Source of the DNA: Hylemonella gracilis str. Niagara R | GTDB taxonomy: Bacteria; Pseudomonadota; Gammaproteobacteria; Burkholderiales; Burkholderiaceae_C | Length of the DNA stretch: 64,000 nt | Direction: 5' to 3' | Assembly: GCF_000600295.1 (NCBI RefSeq) | Contig: NZ_JEMG01000001.1 | Coordinates: 1,679,165-1,743,164 of the forward strand | Shown here: piece after piece, positions 62,627 to 64,000 of the stretch | Position numbering within the stretch: the first letter of the stretch is position 1 | Layout of the letters: every line of letters begins with the position of its first letter | The notes under the pieces: generated by a model | Seen by the model: only the letters and a program-made list of their open reading frames with translations | Databases searched by the model: none | Told to the model about the DNA's origin: nothing | Made by a program: the position numbers and the translations under genes

Positions 62627-63865
62627 ATGCCCGCCTATTCCTACGAAGCCGTTGATGCCCAGGGACGCAGCCAACGCGGCGTGCTGCAGGCCGATGCCGC
62701 GCGCGCGGTGCGCGCGCAATTGCGCGCGCTCGGGCTGACACCCCTGCGGGTGGACTTGGTGGGTGGCGGTGCCGCCGCATCCGGTGGCGCAACCTCTCGC
62801 TTCGACTGGCGGCGCAAGACCTTCAATGCCAGTGAACTGGCCGTCTGGACGCGGCAGTTGGCTGGCCTGGTCGACGCGGGCTTGCCGCTGGAGCGGGCTT
62901 TGGCTTCGCTGGCGCAGGACCTCACACAAGATTCCGGCAGGCCCGAGCAGCAACGCCTGATCGCCCAGCTGCGCGATGAGGTCAATGGCGGTTCTACCTT
63001 CGCTCGGGCTTTGGGCCAGCATCCGAGGACCTTCGACGAAAGTTATGTGGCAGTGATCTCGGCGGGCGAACAGGGCGGGCAGCTGGGCGCGGTGCTGGAG
63101 CGCCTGGCCGATGAGCTCGACGGGCAGGAAGCCTTGCGCGGCAAGCTCATCGGCGCCGCGCTTTACCCGCTGATCGTCAGCGGTTTCTCCTGCCTGATCG
63201 TGGCTTTCCTGCTGACTTATGTGGTGCCGCAAGTGGCCAACGCGTTCAGCAGCGGCAACCGGGCCTTGCCCGCGCTCACCGTGTTCATGCTGGCCCTGAG
63301 TGCTTTCTTGCGTGCTTGGGGCTGGGCCTTGCTCTTGTTGATGGCCGCTGCGGCCGCGACGGTGTACGCCCTGCGCCAGCAGGAAGGGCCACGCCGCCGG
63401 ATGGACGCGTTGTGGCTGCGCCTGCCCGTGCTGGGGCGCCTGGCCGTGGGCTACAACGCCGCGCGTTTCGCGGCCACGCTGGCCTTGCTGGCCAACGCGG
63501 GCGTCCCCATCCTGCGCGCGCTGCAGACGGCCGCAGACACCTTGCACAACCGGGCCTTGCGAGCGGATGCACAGACTGCCTTGCACCTGGTGCGTGAAGG
63601 CGCGCCGCTGGCGGCGGCCTTGGCGGCGCAACAGCGGTTCCCCGGGCTGTTGACCGTGTTTGCGCGCCTGGGTGAGCAGACCGGTCAGTTGCCCGCCATG
63701 CTGCAGCGCGCGGCGGGGCAGTTGGGCGCCGACGTGCAGCGACGGGCATTGCGCCTGGCCACGCTGCTGGAGCCCTTGCTCATCGTGGGCATGGGCCTGA
63801 TCGTCATGCTGATCGTGTTGGCGGTGATGATGCCGATCGTGGAGCTGAATCAGCTGGTGAGATGA
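62627..63865 (+). CDS. gspF: Type II secretion system inner membrane protein GspF
   Basis: A 412-residue polytopic platform protein. It opens with the family A-Y-S-Y-E-A-V-D-A-Q-G. Two duplicated T2SSF domains (about 75-200 and 275-400) are separated by hydrophobic segments near residues 175-195 and 225-250. A third membrane segment is at the C-terminus (L-I-V-M-L-I-V-L-A-V-M-M-P-I). GspF contacts GspE and the assembling pseudopilus. It is the last plus-strand gene in the window. Confidence 0.94.
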   Translation: MPAYSYEAVDAQGRSQRGVLQADAARAVRAQLRALGLTPLRVDLVGGGAAASGGATSRFDWRRKTFNASELAVWTRQLAGLVDAGLPLERALASLAQDLTQDSGRPEQQRLIAQLRDEVNGGSTFARALGQHPRTFDESYVAVISAGEQGGQLGAVLERLADELDGQEALRGKLIGAALYPLIVSGFSCLIVAFLLTYVVPQVANAFSSGNRALPALTVFMLALSAFLRAWGWALLLLMAAAAATVYALRQQEGPRRRMDALWLRLPVLGRLAVGYNAARFAATLALLANAGVPILRALQTAADTLHNRALRADAQTALHLVREGAPLAAALAAQQRFPGLLTVFARLGEQTGQLPAMLQRAAGQLGADVQRRALRLATLLEPLLIVGMGLIVMLIVLAVMMPIVELNQLVR

Positions 63866-63884
63866 CGCGCTGGCGCGCGCAGTC

Positions 63885-64000
63885 TCAGCGGGCGCCCAGC
63901 ATGATGCGACCCCGCCATGCGCCCGGCGCGCCGTCCACGCGCTGCAGATCTGCGTCATGCGGCAACAGACGTGCTTGCTGCCGCACGGTTTGCAGCCAGG
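63885..64000 (-). CDS. Truncated 3' end of a minus-strand gene, possibly gspM-like
   Basis: Only the last 37 or so codons are visible on the minus strand, ending W-R-G-R-I-M-L-G-A-R followed by TGA (63885-63887). The frame is open to the edge of the window and codon use is like the neighbours. The W-x-G-R ending loosely resembles type II secretion GspM. The assignment is weak; the gene converges with gspF. Confidence 0.35.
   Translation of the reverse strand, partial: WLQTVRQQARLLPHDADLQRVDGAPGAWRGRIMLGAR

Noticed and set aside
60824-63958. A 1044-codon open frame on the minus strand opposite gspE and gspF
   Set aside because: It is rich in Gln, His and Arg with no domain, and the plus strand holds clear gspE and gspF. 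Long antisense open frames are common in high-GC coding DNA.

Overview
The window looks like a chromosomal segment of a betaproteobacterium of the order Burkholderiales, most likely Comamonadaceae. This rests on high GC, frequent GTG and TTG starts, the carA-leuE-carB order, the greA/DUF4149/yhbY/rlmE/ftsH/folP/glmM order, a glnA-ntrB-ntrC locus with a sigma54 promoter, and a GC-rich palindromic element of a type I associate with that family. The family assignment is inference from memory; no search was run. I see no tRNA, rRNA, CRISPR array, prophage or insertion sequence.

Layout. 1-10.8 kb is the envelope biogenesis operon cdsA(end)-ispC-rseP-bamA-skp-lpxD-fabZ-lpxA-lpxB-rnhB-trmH-like, tightly packed and closed by a terminator. 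11.0-12.3 kb is isocitrate lyase with its own AT-rich upstream region. 12.4-17.7 kb is carA, a LeuE-type exporter and carB. 17.8-19.7 kb holds an AraC-type regulator and an alpha/beta hydrolase lying between carB and greA. 19.7-26.5 kb is greA, DUF4149, yhbY (divergent), rlmE, ftsH, folP and glmM.

26.5-30.6 kb is more accessory in character. It has a lone AbiEi-like winged-helix gene, a 0.5 kb gene-free stretch, a ureohydrolase, an azoreductase and a divergent LysR regulator. 30.6-39.2 kb is a racemase-superfamily gene divergent from a complete form-II CO-dehydrogenase-like molybdenum hydroxylase operon (S-L-M structural genes, then coxD, coxE, coxG and xdhC/coxF maturation genes). 39.2-43.9 kb is an RsuA-type pseudouridine synthase and a translationally coupled cluster: beta-propeller, NodB-like deacetylase, sterol-desaturase family protein, molybdopterin-binding-domain protein.

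44-48.4 kb is nitrogen control (glnA, ntrB, ntrC). 48.4-50.5 kb is a divergent hydrolase/GlxA-type regulator pair. 50.6-56.4 kb is a long minus-strand run: DUF2069, FAD oxidase, thyA, EamA transporter, folA, xthA, ogt. This joins dTMP synthesis (ThyA with DHFR) to DNA repair. 56.4-64 kb is a YihY-family membrane protein and the type II secretion genes gspN-gspD-gspE-gspF, meeting a truncated minus-strand gene at the right edge.

The points most worth a second look are: the racemase-family protein whose second catalytic cysteine is glycine, beside the molybdenum hydroxylase operon; a palindromic repeat carried in frame inside an FAD-oxidase gene; promoter-plus-hairpin leaders before greA and folP; tandem perfect hairpins between aceA and carA; the orphan AbiEi-like gene; and the coupled propeller/deacetylase/desaturase cluster. 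No entirely new multi-gene defence or mobile system could be demonstrated.
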